64,000 bases of DNA from JAEYOM01 sp036260935 (GCA_036260935.1 DATALQ010000029.1:1-64000), one strand, 5' to 3'. Shown: positions 35,811 through 44,454, counted from the first letter of the stretch. The notes: generated by a model not told the origin, from the letters alone. Numbers and translations: made by a program.

Positions 35811-36990
35811 AGAACCTCCGGACCAGTATGTCCTTATATTCTGAAAGCTTTTCCTTATCATGGCAGAACCGCAGCAGAGAATATCTATCGCGAAGATACA
35901 TGGCGTTCATAAGACTGTCCTCAAACAATTCACGGCCTATTCCCAGATCCTTGGGGCTGGTTTGTGCACCGATCCTTTCCAGGAGTTCCTTCACATATTT
36001 CGAAGAGGGGTACTCCAACTCTTTTGGAAGTATGTCCGCCGCAAGTTCGTACAGCATTGCAGTCACAACGGTCGCGGCGCCTACGGCATTGCCGTGCAAA
36101 GCATGCTCCCGGCCGGCTTCGATATCCTTTACCTCCCAGTAATGCGCCAGCTGATGCTCCGTGCCCGAGGCCGGTCTCGAAATACCGGCAAGCCCCATCG
36201 ATATGCCTGTAAGAATAAGAGCTTCTATCAGATGCCGTATAGCCTTCTCTTCCCTTGAGGCAAGCCCGTCCGTGCTTTCAATGCAGCGGTCTACGCCTTT
36301 TCTCACCAGTTTGGCTATCGTTTCACAGTAGTATTCATTATTTATGATATTTGAAAGCTTCCATTCGGCAAGCGACGTGAGTTTTCCCAATACATCCCCG
36401 TAACCGGCCCGGATCATGACCATCGGGGCATTGCGCATTATCGAGGTGTCTGCAAAAATGGCGCTCGGGTATTTCCCGGGATATGTATTCTTTTTGCCGT
36501 TTATTATCAGCGGAGAAACGACCGAGGCATATCCGTCCATTGAAGGCGCCGTCCCTGCAATCGCAAAGGCCTTGCCCGTCCTGTAGGCGACTATTCTTGC
36601 CAAATCGTTCAAAACACCCGAACCGACAGCCAGGATCAAGGAAGTATCCTGCCCAAGCTCGATCAAAAGTCTTCCTATAGCGCGCTCATCGGGTATGAGA
36701 GCATGGTCTTTAGACTCGAAGATGAAGGTTTTGAGAATAAATCCTTCCTTCAGCAGGCTTTCTGCGACTGCTTTGCCAAAAATGCCATATGTGTTCGTAT
36801 CCGAGATAACAAGCAACTTTCCGCCTTTGAAAGGCTCGAGGGTTGCAGCAATTTCGTAAAGTATCCCGTTCCCTGCAATGATTTTTTCGATATCGACGGA
36901 ATGACGCCGGCCGCAGGCACATTCGAACGATAACCCCGGCATTTCTCCTATGTTAGTATTAAGAATATCCTTTGCATTGTTGTTTTTCAT
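35803..36990 (-). CDS. sn-glycerol-1-phosphate dehydrogenase (AraM/EgsA-like)
   Basis: 395 residues of the iron-containing/dehydroquinate-synthase-like dehydrogenase fold. The NAD-binding region has LAVGSGVLNDLARIVAYRTG and GTAPSMDGYASVVSPLI. The metal-binding histidines are in GTEHQLAHYWE and EHALHGNAVG. The family reduces dihydroxyacetone phosphate to sn-glycerol-1-phosphate, the archaeal-type stereoisomer, also made by Bacillus AraM. ATG at 36990 follows GGAGGG. A TTG at 37008 is less likely. Confidence 0.9.
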   Translation of the reverse strand: MKNNNAKDILNTNIGEMPGLSFECACGRRHSVDIEKIIAGNGILYEIAATLEPFKGGKLLVISDTNTYGIFGKAVAESLLKEGFILKTFIFESKDHALIPDERAIGRLLIELGQDTSLILAVGSGVLNDLARIVAYRTGKAFAIAGTAPSMDGYASVVSPLIINGKKNTYPGKYPSAIFADTSIMRNAPMVMIRAGYGDVLGKLTSLAEWKLSNIINNEYYCETIAKLVRKGVDRCIESTDGLASREEKAIRHLIEALILTGISMGLAGISRPASGTEHQLAHYWEVKDIEAGREHALHGNAVGAATVVTAMLYELAADILPKELEYPSSKYVKELLERIGAQTSPKDLGIGRELFEDSLMNAMYLRDRYSLLRFCHDKEKLSEYKDILVRRFYD

Positions 36991-37083
36991 TTTGACTGAT
37001 CCCTCCAATAAACTTTACCATACATAGCCGATTCAGTCCATAGCCGTCAAGGTTTTTCTGACATTCCTAAAAACCCCTGCATT

Positions 37084-37149
37084 AATCAAAAACTCGGGGG
37101 CATCGCTATGCTTCATAATCAAAAACTCGGGGGCTTCGCTATGCTTCAT
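37084..37149. repeat. Two tandem 33-bp direct repeats
   Basis: 37084-37116 and 37117-37149 are the same 33-bp unit (AATCAAAAACTCGGGGGC... TATGCTTCAT) with one mismatch (CAT versus CTT). The CTCGGGGGCATCG part is shared with the hairpin at 17531. They lie between the dehydrogenase gene and the 46-codon gene. Confidence 0.85.
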
Positions 37150-37222
37150 AAATAAACAGGGAACATTTCATTTGTCAGAAACGTTCCCTGTCCGCAAATT
37201 CTTTCTCCACATTATTTTAATG

Positions 37223-37363
37223 TCAGTGGCTTTTACCGCCTTTAGGAGAAACATGCTTTTCAAAGCGGCCTTCTCCCGCATTTTCGCCCAATTGGTCATT
37301 GCTTGCCGAGGGTTTGCCTTTTTTATCAGTGTCACAAGCAGCCTTATTCTTCTTGTTGTCCAT
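37223..37363 (-). CDS. Small hydrophilic 46-residue protein
   Basis: On the minus strand ATG at 37363 follows GGAAGGAGG and gives 46 codons ending TGA at 37223. The product begins MDNKKNKAACDTDKKGKP and ends FEKHVSPKGGKSH. It is very polar, Lys/Gly-rich, with one Cys and no hydrophobic segment. The strong RBS and low complexity resemble small spore-associated proteins of clostridia, but I cannot assign a family. Confidence 0.65.
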   Translation of the reverse strand: MDNKKNKAACDTDKKGKPSASNDQLGENAGEGRFEKHVSPKGGKSH

Positions 37364-37450
37364 ATATTTGCCTCCTTCCTTTTATTGATGCAGATTGCTT
37401 ACTATTTTGGGATTATCTTCTGTTATTTTATGAAAATTATGCCTCTCAAA

Positions 37451-38413
37451 TTAAAGTAGATATTCGCCGCGGGATAAACGCTCGATGCCGTCAGTGGCCA
37501 AAAGCTCGTCTGAAAGCTTAAGCAGCGCCATGTCCTTGCTTTTGGCCTCCAGCATTATATCCATATCACGGTTAACCTTAGCCGCTATACTTATAAAATT
37601 CATGAATTCGGTGTAATCGATGAAGTCGGCGTGGCTTCTGTAATCCTTGACGCTTTTAGGACTTGAAAAATGTACTTTTGGAGGAAAGCTTCCGCCCTCC
37701 CAGGTATCAAAAATCTCGTTCAGTACAGGCCCGAGCTCCTTTTCTCCGCACAGGCAGCGATGGTGGTGGACATCAAGCACCATGGGGGCCTTCAGCCGCT
37801 GGCATATTTCCAGGACCTCGTATGTATTGTAGGATCTATCGTCGTTCTCTATTATCAGTCTCTTTCTTATCCTGTCCGGCAGGTTCATGAAGTTTTCACA
37901 AAACCGTTCAGCCGAGTCTTTCTTGTTGCCGTACACGCCGCCGACGTGAAGTACCAGCTTGTAACTGTAGTCCTCGAGCCCCATTGCCTCGAACAGTCTG
38001 ACATGATAGTCGAGATCCCGCAGGGAATCCTCAAATACCTTATCGATAGGCGAATTTATAACTGTAAAATGATCCGGATGAGCGCTTACCCGAAAATTGT
38101 TCTCCTTTACAATCGTTCCGATCTCTCCGAGCAGATCGCGAAAATCGCCCGTATAGTCCCAATCTGCCAGCTCTGGGTGCGTCGCGAGCGGTACGAGTTT
38201 TGAGGTAAATCTGTAAACCGGGAGCTCCAAAGCCTTGTTGTAAAGCAGTATTCTTCGCGTATTCTGCAGATTCTTTTCGGTTACCTTACGCAGTCTGCGA
38301 AGCCTTGCTTCCTCCGTGGGCAGCTCTTTATAAGTTTTATATGTAACGGTACCTGAAGGCGACGAATCCTCCAGGTTAAGGGTCATTGCTACATAGCCAA
38401 GCCGGAATTTCAC
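37451..38413 (-). CDS. uvsE: UV damage endonuclease UvsE
   Basis: 320 residues from GTG at 38413, preceded by AGGGGTGG (the product starts MKFRLGYVAMTLNLED). TIM-barrel fold with metal ligands in YRFTSKLVPLATHPEL, RVSAHPDHF, LVLHVGGVYGNK, LIIENDD, VLDVHHHRC and the C-terminal IMLEAKSKD. Nicks 5' of UV photoproducts. In Bacillus the homologue is expressed in the forespore. Confidence 0.93.
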   Translation of the reverse strand: MKFRLGYVAMTLNLEDSSPSGTVTYKTYKELPTEEARLRRLRKVTEKNLQNTRRILLYNKALELPVYRFTSKLVPLATHPELADWDYTGDFRDLLGEIGTIVKENNFRVSAHPDHFTVINSPIDKVFEDSLRDLDYHVRLFEAMGLEDYSYKLVLHVGGVYGNKKDSAERFCENFMNLPDRIRKRLIIENDDRSYNTYEVLEICQRLKAPMVLDVHHHRCLCGEKELGPVLNEIFDTWEGGSFPPKVHFSSPKSVKDYRSHADFIDYTEFMNFISIAAKVNRDMDIMLEAKSKDMALLKLSDELLATDGIERLSRGEYLL

Positions 38414-38571
38414 GTCGTATACCACCCCTGGCAAACCGCCGTCAGCGATTTGCAAACTGAACCAGATTTACATCTCTTATAGATACCCAATAAAAAAGGA
38501 ACCTATCCGGTTCCTTGAAAATCCTCGATATCAATTCATTTAAACCTATACGGAACTTACTCTTTACCCTC

Positions 38572-39771
38572 TCAATAATGCTTTACCGCCCAGGCTGCCG
38601 CTTCCTTTACAAGCGCCTGATGTTTGGGATCTATCCTGTTGTTGTAATGATTCCGGCTTCCAAGGAAATGTATGTCGAAAACCCCGCTCATATTGTTGCC
38701 TTTTACCGCGTCAAGATTTGTGCCCCTGCCGTATCCGCCGCTTCTCGAGCTCAGCGTCCGGTTAGCGGCATATCTGTCACTTCCCGCATGGGGATAGCCG
38801 GTCATGCATGCGGCTATCTTCAGCCCGTCGACTTCAACTATGATAGCCCTTCTATCCCAGCTCCAGGTTCCATCGTATATCTTTTTCATTATAGCGGTAT
38901 CATTTTTGGTAAGAGTCTCACAGTCGGCGTGATTAGATCCGTAAGTCCTCTTTATCCTGAAGCTCTTTCCGGTTTCTATATCATATACCGTTGCAGTCTC
39001 TCCCCTGGCAAATATGTCTTCAACCTTGCCGAACCACTTCAGGGCATAATCGCTCGATGTCTTGTCAGACTTTGGTTTGGCTGCGGTATCCTTATCGCCG
39101 GTAACGCTGGCCGATACTGCAATAGACGCCTGAGTAACCGAAGTTGACTCCGCGGCCGGTTTTACAGACTCGTCTGCCGCCGCCGAAGCCAAAACTTCGG
39201 CAGGAGCTTTCATCTCTGCGGCTTTAACCGCCTTATTCTTTGCAGCGACAAGCTTATCTATCAATGCCAGAGTTGAACTGCCTGCAATACCATCTGCCTT
39301 ATAGCCGTTCTTCTTCTGTAATTTCATCAGAGCTTCCTTTGTGGCGGGTCCGAAATATCCCGTGGCTTCAGCATCGAAAAAGCCAAGCGCTATAAGGTCG
39401 CTCTGCATCGCCTTTACATAGCCGTTTTCATCGCCCTCCTTCAAAAGTCCGGAGGAACCTGCCGATGATTTTTCCTTTCCCAAAATCCTGTCGATCAGCG
39501 AAAGCGTTGTTTCACCTGCAACGCCGTCCGCCTTGTATCCGTATTCCTTCTGCACCTTTTTAACGGCCTGTTCGGTAAGATCCCCATAATACCCTGTCGG
39601 GTCGGAAGAAAGATAGCCCAATTTTATCAGATCCTTCTGGAGCGTTGTTACGCTGCTTCCTTCCGATCCGATCTTAAGGCTTTCCGATGACGCCGAAGCG
39701 TAGGCTGAGCCAAATATCACAGTGACCAATATCGTCAAGGCCATGGCAATGGTTGTCCTGAATCTGCGCAT
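38572..39771 (-). CDS. Secreted protein with two peptidoglycan-binding domains, c-di-AMP riboswitch target
   Basis: 399 residues from ATG at 39771 (AGGAGAGGAG upstream). Signal peptide to about residue 28. Two peptidoglycan-binding repeats follow (about 35-90 and 105-165; the blocks LQKDLIKLGYLSSDPTGYYG and MQSDLIALGFFDAEATGYFG). A Ser/Ala/Lys linker leads to a C-terminal domain of about 160 residues (KWFGKVEDIFARGETATVYD onward) with conserved His/Asp/Cys (SNHADCET, MTGYPHAGSD, FDIHFLGSRNH). The last domain is unassigned and could bind a metal. It is preceded by a ydaO-type riboswitch, in keeping with cell-wall control by c-di-AMP. Confidence 0.9.
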   Translation of the reverse strand: MRRFRTTIAMALTILVTVIFGSAYASASSESLKIGSEGSSVTTLQKDLIKLGYLSSDPTGYYGDLTEQAVKKVQKEYGYKADGVAGETTLSLIDRILGKEKSSAGSSGLLKEGDENGYVKAMQSDLIALGFFDAEATGYFGPATKEALMKLQKKNGYKADGIAGSSTLALIDKLVAAKNKAVKAAEMKAPAEVLASAAADESVKPAAESTSVTQASIAVSASVTGDKDTAAKPKSDKTSSDYALKWFGKVEDIFARGETATVYDIETGKSFRIKRTYGSNHADCETLTKNDTAIMKKIYDGTWSWDRRAIIVEVDGLKIAACMTGYPHAGSDRYAANRTLSSRSGGYGRGTNLDAVKGNNMSGVFDIHFLGSRNHYNNRIDPKHQALVKEAAAWAVKHY

Positions 39772-39790
39772 ATGTACTCCTCTCCTAATC

Positions 39791-39945
39791 ACTTACGAGG
39801 TTAGTTGACGGGTTAGGTAGAAGAGTCTCCCTTCGTCGCCCGGGGTTCCGGCATCAAGGCCGTGCACCGGGTTCGGATTCACCCCATTGAAAAATCCCCC
39901 GCTCCTCCATTTAAACGATTTATGGAGGATTCAGTGACCAGCGTT
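39791..39945 (-). ncRNA. c-di-AMP riboswitch (ydaO/yuaA class)
   Basis: The minus-strand leader of the wall-protein gene carries the conserved 3' signature GAGACTCTTCTACCTAACCC followed by GTCAACTAACCTCGTAAG. Upstream are GGTGAATCCGAACCCGGTGCACGG and GCCGGAACCCCGGGCGACGAAGG-type blocks, in ydaO/yuaA order. A hairpin near 39928-39904 (CCTCCAT/ATGGAGG) lies in the 5' part. In other genomes c-di-AMP binding to this class turns off expression, usually of cell-wall and osmolyte genes. The 5' boundary is approximate. Confidence 0.9.
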
Positions 39946-40131
39946 TCAAACCGGAAAATGATGGCTCCACGCTGTAATGATATTGTAACAGAAAATTAAA
40001 TAAAAAGAAATATAAAATATTATGTTTTATCCAAAACTGAAGTATTACTGCTGATTTTGGAAAAAATAAAGAAAAAGAAGGGCCGGACTGCCAGGCTTTC
40101 GTCGGAGAATAACGGTTGATAGCCCTGATTA

Positions 40132-40140
40132 TGGTATAAT
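40132..40140 (+). promoter_or_regulatory. Extended -10 promoter of the pseudouridine synthase gene
   Basis: TGGTATAAT (extended TGn -10) lies 35 bp before the start codon, with a weak -35. The remainder of 39946-40131 is the divergent promoter region, AT-rich, with no gene visible. Confidence 0.5.
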
Positions 40141-40175
40141 TATAGGAAATAACGAATTTGTAGGATGGAGTGGAT

Positions 40176-41195
40176 ATGCAGTCTGTTGAAATCCCGCGGA
40201 AATTTGAGAACATGAAAGTTGAGAACGTGCTTCAGAGTCTGTATCCCCGGCTATCGTACAATACGCTGCAGAAGGCGTTCAGGAAGAAGGATATAAAAGT
40301 CAACGGGATCAGGGTAGGCAGAGACCACATTGTCATGCCCGGCGACAGGCTGGAGGTTTATATAGTAGACGACCTCCTATATGGCTTGTCGAACGGCCCG
40401 GGAGCAGATATTTCAGGCAGAATTTCGCAGAACGCCGGTACATCATTGTCTGAGAACGCCGGACCTGCATTGTCTGAAGACAAAACTCCGGAGGCTGCCG
40501 GGTTCGGTATCGTATATGAAGATATGAACATACTTATTGTCAACAAGGCCCAGGGGATTGCCGTGCATCCGGATAAGGACCAGCCTCACGGAACGCTCAT
40601 CGATCTGGTACGGGCATATCTCAGGCAAAAAGCGGAAGCCTCCGGCAGCGGCAGTTTCCAGCCATCCCTTTGCCACAGGCTGGACCGCAATACGGGCGGG
40701 CTGGTCATAATTGCAAAGGACCAGGAAAGCCATGATATTATACTTGAGAAAATCGAAGCACGCGAAATAAAAAAATATTATCAATGCCTGGTTAAAGGCA
40801 AAATGGAAAGAAATGAAGCAAAATTGCGGGCTTATCTATGGAAGGATGCCGGCAAGAGCCGTGTATTCATAAATGACCGGAAAACACCCGGTGCAGCGGA
40901 AATAATTACAGGTTACAAAGTCCTTGGCTACAACAGCGCCCGGGACGTCAGCAAGCTCGAAGTGGAGCTGGTCACGGGCCGCACGCATCAGATACGCGCT
41001 CACCTCGCATACATCGGTCATCCTATAATAGGCGACGGTAAATACGGTAAAAATGAGATCAACCGTGCCTTTGGTCTAAAACAGCAAGCTCTTTGGGCCT
41101 GCCGTATCAAATTCGATTTTGCAGGAAACGCCGGCAAACTGGATTATCTCAAGGGAAAGGACTTCCTGGTCGAGCCAGGCTTCCCCCTTGCATGA
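40176..41195 (+). CDS. RluA-family rRNA pseudouridine synthase
   Basis: 339 residues. N-terminal S4 domain (VENVLQSLYPRLSYNTLQKAFRKKDIKVNG), then the RluA catalytic core with Asp in HRLDRNTGGLVIIAK, plus VTGRTHQIRAHLAYIGHPIIGDGKYG. Probably modifies 23S rRNA. ATG at 40176 with GGATGGAG upstream; the GTG two codons earlier is a poor alternative. A Gly/Ser/Ala-rich insertion separates the S4 and catalytic domains (about 75-110). Confidence 0.92.
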   Translation: MQSVEIPRKFENMKVENVLQSLYPRLSYNTLQKAFRKKDIKVNGIRVGRDHIVMPGDRLEVYIVDDLLYGLSNGPGADISGRISQNAGTSLSENAGPALSEDKTPEAAGFGIVYEDMNILIVNKAQGIAVHPDKDQPHGTLIDLVRAYLRQKAEASGSGSFQPSLCHRLDRNTGGLVIIAKDQESHDIILEKIEAREIKKYYQCLVKGKMERNEAKLRAYLWKDAGKSRVFINDRKTPGAAEIITGYKVLGYNSARDVSKLEVELVTGRTHQIRAHLAYIGHPIIGDGKYGKNEINRAFGLKQQALWACRIKFDFAGNAGKLDYLKGKDFLVEPGFPLA

Positions 41196-41240
41196 TATAA
41201 GATTATCCATCCTGTTATTAAAAAAATTTTCCAAATGTAG

Positions 41241-41286
41241 TTGACACAGATATATATAGTGTGCATAATGTATATATACACTATAT
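41241..41286 (+). promoter_or_regulatory. Promoter and palindromic operator of the ABC-GntR operon
   Basis: TTGACA (41241-41246), a 17-bp spacer and CATAAT (41264-41269). A perfect 9-bp inverted repeat ATATAGTGT/ACACTATAT spans 41254-41286 with its centre on the -10. This is the expected place for the YtrA-type repressor encoded third in the operon. Confidence 0.75.
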
Positions 41287-41321
41287 TCGTGATGTGCGGA
41301 TAATACTACTGAGGTGATTAC

Positions 41322-42203
41322 ATGTACAATGTGTTAGAGGTGACCGGGCTGGTAAAAAATTATAATAATTTCAGGCTGGAAGGGATCACCTTCAATATTC
41401 AACGCGGCTACATTATGGGGTATATCGGTCCTAACGGCGCGGGGAAAACTACTACGATCAACCTGATATTGGGCATTCTGAACCCTGACGGCGGCCAGAT
41501 CAGGCTCTTCGGTGAGGATGTGGAAACAAGTCCGGCCTCGTTGAAGGAAAGAGTGGGCTTTGTAATAGGAGAAACAGCATTTTATGAATTTCTGAGCGCA
41601 AAGGAAATGGCCGGTATCATAGCGCGATTCTACAAGCGCTGGGACTGGAAGGCTTTCGACCGCTACATGAAAATATTCGAACTCGATAAGAACCAAAAGA
41701 TAGAATCATATTCGAAGGGCATGAAGATTAAATACATGCTTGCCTGTGCACTAAGCCACAACGCAGAGCTTTTATTGCTCGACGAACCCACCTCGGGCCT
41801 GGATCCTGTCTTCAGGAGCGAGTTGATGGACATTTTCCAGGAGATTATTTCAGACGGAGAAAAATCAATATTATTTTCTACCCATATTACCTCGGACCTC
41901 GATAATATTGCGGATTATGTCACCTTCATCAATAACGGCTCGATTGTTTTCTCGGACGATAAAGACTCTGTCCTATCCAGATTTTCAATTGTAAAGGGTG
42001 GGAGAGATCAGCGTGAAAACGTAATGCGCACCGACAAGATCGTAGGAATTTTGAATTCGGAGGTCGGGTTCTCCGCGCTCACAAATGATAGGGAATGGTT
42101 TTTGAGAAATCCCGAAAAAGGCGTCGTTCTCGAGAAAGCATCTCTGGAAGATATAATGGTTCATTATGTAAGGGGGAATAAGAATGCTGGCCTTGCTGTA
42201 TAA
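41322..42203 (+). CDS. ABC transporter ATP-binding protein
   Basis: 293 residues. Walker A GPNGAGKT, signature as YSKGMKIKYMLACAL (degenerate: the usual LSGGQ is SKGMK), Walker B LLLLDEPTSGLD. The C-terminal extension is typical of antibiotic/bacitracin-type YtrB/BcrA families. It overlaps the permease gene by 20 bp. RBS GAGGTGAT. Confidence 0.93.
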   Translation: MYNVLEVTGLVKNYNNFRLEGITFNIQRGYIMGYIGPNGAGKTTTINLILGILNPDGGQIRLFGEDVETSPASLKERVGFVIGETAFYEFLSAKEMAGIIARFYKRWDWKAFDRYMKIFELDKNQKIESYSKGMKIKYMLACALSHNAELLLLDEPTSGLDPVFRSELMDIFQEIISDGEKSILFSTHITSDLDNIADYVTFINNGSIVFSDDKDSVLSRFSIVKGGRDQRENVMRTDKIVGILNSEVGFSALTNDREWFLRNPEKGVVLEKASLEDIMVHYVRGNKNAGLAV

Positions 42204-42819
42204 GGACTGGAGTATAATTAAGAAGACAAGGGCTTTATATTTCAGCTTGTTCTATTTTTTCATCATCATACCTGCGATGCAAAATGGGTCTTTCTTACCC
42301 AGAAACTACTCTACTGATTTTTTCTTTATCTTCGTAGTTTATCTGCTGTTTTCCTATCTGGCAGCCTATGATTACAAGTATAACGGGCATGTGTTCATTC
42401 CGGCATTTCCGGTAACGAAGAAGAAGATAGTTGAAGCGCGTTATATTTTTGCGTCGATCACATTCCTGTCATGCCTGGTTATTCTTCAGATTATCAAAGC
42501 TGCTATTCTCTTGATAGGAAAACAGCAGCTGACATTGCATGGAATGATAAATTATGAGCAAACCGGCGTTCTTTTCCTCATCTTCGGCCTGTTTTTCGGA
42601 GTCATACTGCCGGTGTATTACAAGCTCGGCTATCAGAAAACCAGGTGGTTCATGTTTATTGCCATGATAATTGCAATTGTGATTCCCAGCATCATAACCA
42701 GCGCCGGTTCCAGTCTGGACAGCCCGATATTCCTGCTATTGTCGGTGCTGGCAGTCTTGCTGTTTTTCTCGGTTTCGATAAAAATATCAGTCAAATTCGT
42801 AAACAGCGTGAATATGTAA
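42184..42819 (+). CDS. ABC-2 type transporter permease
   Basis: 211 residues with six hydrophobic helices (for example LYFSLFYFFIIIPAMQ, VFLFLIFGLFFGVILP-like stretches, FMFIAMIIAIVIPSII, IFLLLSVLAVLLFFSVSI). It fits the ABC2_membrane_5-type permeases partnered with YtrB-like ATPases. It overlaps the ATPase gene and is followed 12 bp later by the GntR gene. Confidence 0.88.
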   Translation: MLALLYKDWSIIKKTRALYFSLFYFFIIIPAMQNGSFLPRNYSTDFFFIFVVYLLFSYLAAYDYKYNGHVFIPAFPVTKKKIVEARYIFASITFLSCLVILQIIKAAILLIGKQQLTLHGMINYEQTGVLFLIFGLFFGVILPVYYKLGYQKTRWFMFIAMIIAIVIPSIITSAGSSLDSPIFLLLSVLAVLLFFSVSIKISVKFVNSVNM

Positions 42820-42831
42820 AGGGGTAATGCT

Positions 42832-43200
42832 TTGAACATTATTATAAGCAATTCTTCGGACAAACCGATATACATGCAGATAACCCAACAGATCATAGAC
42901 CAGGTCGTCAATGAGGAGCTGAAGGTTGGCGAAATGCTTCCTTCAATAAGAACGCTGGCCAGGGAACTCAAAATAAGCGTCATTACGACCAAAAGGGCCT
43001 ATGAAGAACTTGAAAGGGAAGGTTACATAGAAACGGTAGTCGGCAAAGGCACCTTCGTTTCAGGTATCAACAAGGGACTGATCAGGGAACGGCAGATGGA
43101 TCTCCTCGAGAACGATATAACGGCTGTGATTGAAAGCTCCAGGCGTATGAAAATGACAAAAGAGGAGCTTCACAACCTTGTCGACCTGTTGTGGGAGTAG
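42832..43200 (+). CDS. GntR-family regulator, YtrA subfamily
   Basis: 122 residues. Winged helix (IYMQITQQIIDQVVNEELKVG, SIRTLARELKISVITTKRAYEELEREG, VVGKGTFVSG) with a short C-terminal dimerisation segment and no ligand domain, as in YtrA. The start is TTG after AAGGGG. It is third in the operon, unlike ytrA, which is first. It probably represses its own operon through the palindrome at 41254-41286. Confidence 0.92.
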   Translation: MNIIISNSSDKPIYMQITQQIIDQVVNEELKVGEMLPSIRTLARELKISVITTKRAYEELEREGYIETVVGKGTFVSGINKGLIRERQMDLLENDITAVIESSRRMKMTKEELHNLVDLLWE

Positions 43201-43214
43201 AACAAAATCAGGCG

Positions 43215-43249
43215 TAAAAAAGGCTGTCCGAAATTCGAACAACCTTTTT
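43215..43249. terminator. Bidirectional terminator between the GntR and CAP-domain genes
   Basis: AAAAAAGG and CCTTTTT arms with an internal imperfect stem; A-run and T-run on either side. It lies between two convergent genes. Confidence 0.8.
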
Positions 43250-43278
43250 GCTGCTTATATTAACCTGTCACTTGACTG

Positions 43279-44082
43279 CTATTTCCCGATGAACTGCTGC
43301 ACTATGACCTTTCCATAGGTCGCGCTTTCCTCTACTCCGATTCCGGTAATGTTGAAACCTGTATTCAATATGTTCTTTTTATGACTGTCGGATGACATCC
43401 AGGCCTTGAATGCTCCTTCCACCGTCTTGTTGCCGGCTATGTTCTCTCCTGCCGATTTGAAAGTATTGTCATACTGCCTCATCATATCGAACGGAGACCC
43501 ATAGGTAGGCGACTGGTGAGAAAAATAGTTGTTTTCGATCATGTCCTTAGCTTTTATCCTCGCCACCTTCATAAGGTTCTCGTCAATTACGAGAGGAGTA
43601 AGCTTCTTTTCGGCGCGAGCCTTGTTGACCAGGTCCAGGAGCTTCTGTTCATCTTCCGACAGGTTGAGCTCTATGGATGCGGGCGTCGTCCCTTTGCCGG
43701 GCGCTGTCTCTTTGCCAGGCGTCTTCTTTAACATGGTGCTGGTGTTTTTTGAAGCCGTTACTGCATTTTCGTTTCCGAAGGTGATGTACCTACCGTCAAC
43801 TGCCCCGACTGTCCCGGTATCCGAATCATATACTGCATACCAGTCGCCGAGCTTGCCCATTATCGTTAGAGCCTGTCCTTTTTCGAGCTTGCATATGGAT
43901 GGGAAATTCGTTGACGGGCCTTCCCTGAGGTTTAGCTTGCTGACCGCTACCGTGGCGGTATCATCTCCAACCTTCTCCAATGCCAGCTCTGTTGTGACTC
44001 CGCCGACAGCCGAAGCAGCATAACAGGTCGATGACATTATCAGCACCGCCATAGCTGCTAAAATGGCAATCTTTCTTTTCAT
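43279..44082 (-). CDS. Secreted CAP-domain protein with SH3 domain (YkwD-like)
   Basis: 267 residues: signal peptide 1-22, bacterial SH3 domain (about 45-100; LNLREGPSTNFPSICKLEKGQALTI), Thr/Pro/Lys linker, then a CAP/SCP domain (about 140-266) with LLDLVNKARAEKKLTPLV, NYFSHQSP, AGENIAGN and AWMSSDSHKKNIL. Such proteins are common extracellular wall-associated proteins in clostridia; function is not established. Confidence 0.93.
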   Translation of the reverse strand: MKRKIAILAAMAVLIMSSTCYAASAVGGVTTELALEKVGDDTATVAVSKLNLREGPSTNFPSICKLEKGQALTIMGKLGDWYAVYDSDTGTVGAVDGRYITFGNENAVTASKNTSTMLKKTPGKETAPGKGTTPASIELNLSEDEQKLLDLVNKARAEKKLTPLVIDENLMKVARIKAKDMIENNYFSHQSPTYGSPFDMMRQYDNTFKSAGENIAGNKTVEGAFKAWMSSDSHKKNILNTGFNITGIGVEESATYGKVIVQQFIGK

Positions 44083-44193
44083 ACTATTACCTCCAATTGT
44101 CTAATAATACAAAATCATTTGTTTTATACTGATAATAGTATTAACAAATATTTTTGATTTATTTGCATTAATGTGACAACTGGTAATAATTTT

Positions 44194-44454
44194 TCATTTT
44201 TTTTCAAATCTTTTATTTCTATAATAAAGTGCGATATCCACCGATACCATGAGCGCGTTCAGCGCATAGAGCAGAACGACCCAATCCCTGCTGTACAGCA
44301 GTTTATGGATGATACCGGAGATATAGCCGATAACTACGATTATGAGGAACAGTACGCTTTTGCCCTGGGTCTGCCTCGATATTATCGATTTGTAGATTGA
44401 AAACGGCCATGCCAGTCCGAAGCATAACAGCATGATTATTTCGAATACACTCAT
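44194..44454 (-). CDS. Small membrane protein, possibly PQ-loop-like
   Basis: 86 residues from ATG at 44454 (AAAGGAG upstream). Three hydrophobic helices: MSVFEIIMLLCFGLAWPFSI, VLFLIIVVIGYISGII and VVLLYALNALMVSVDIALY. The first ends in WPFSIYKSIISRQTQGKS, reminiscent of PQ-loop/SemiSWEET-type half transporters where Pro-Gln would stand. The resemblance is weak. Confidence 0.75.
   Translation of the reverse strand: MSVFEIIMLLCFGLAWPFSIYKSIISRQTQGKSVLFLIIVVIGYISGIIHKLLYSRDWVVLLYALNALMVSVDIALYYRNKRFEKK

Noticed and set aside
37172..37459. 95-codon plus-strand ORF with hydrophobic segments
   Set aside because: It is the antisense of the 46-codon gene, which has a far better RBS; it uses a TTG start without an RBS.
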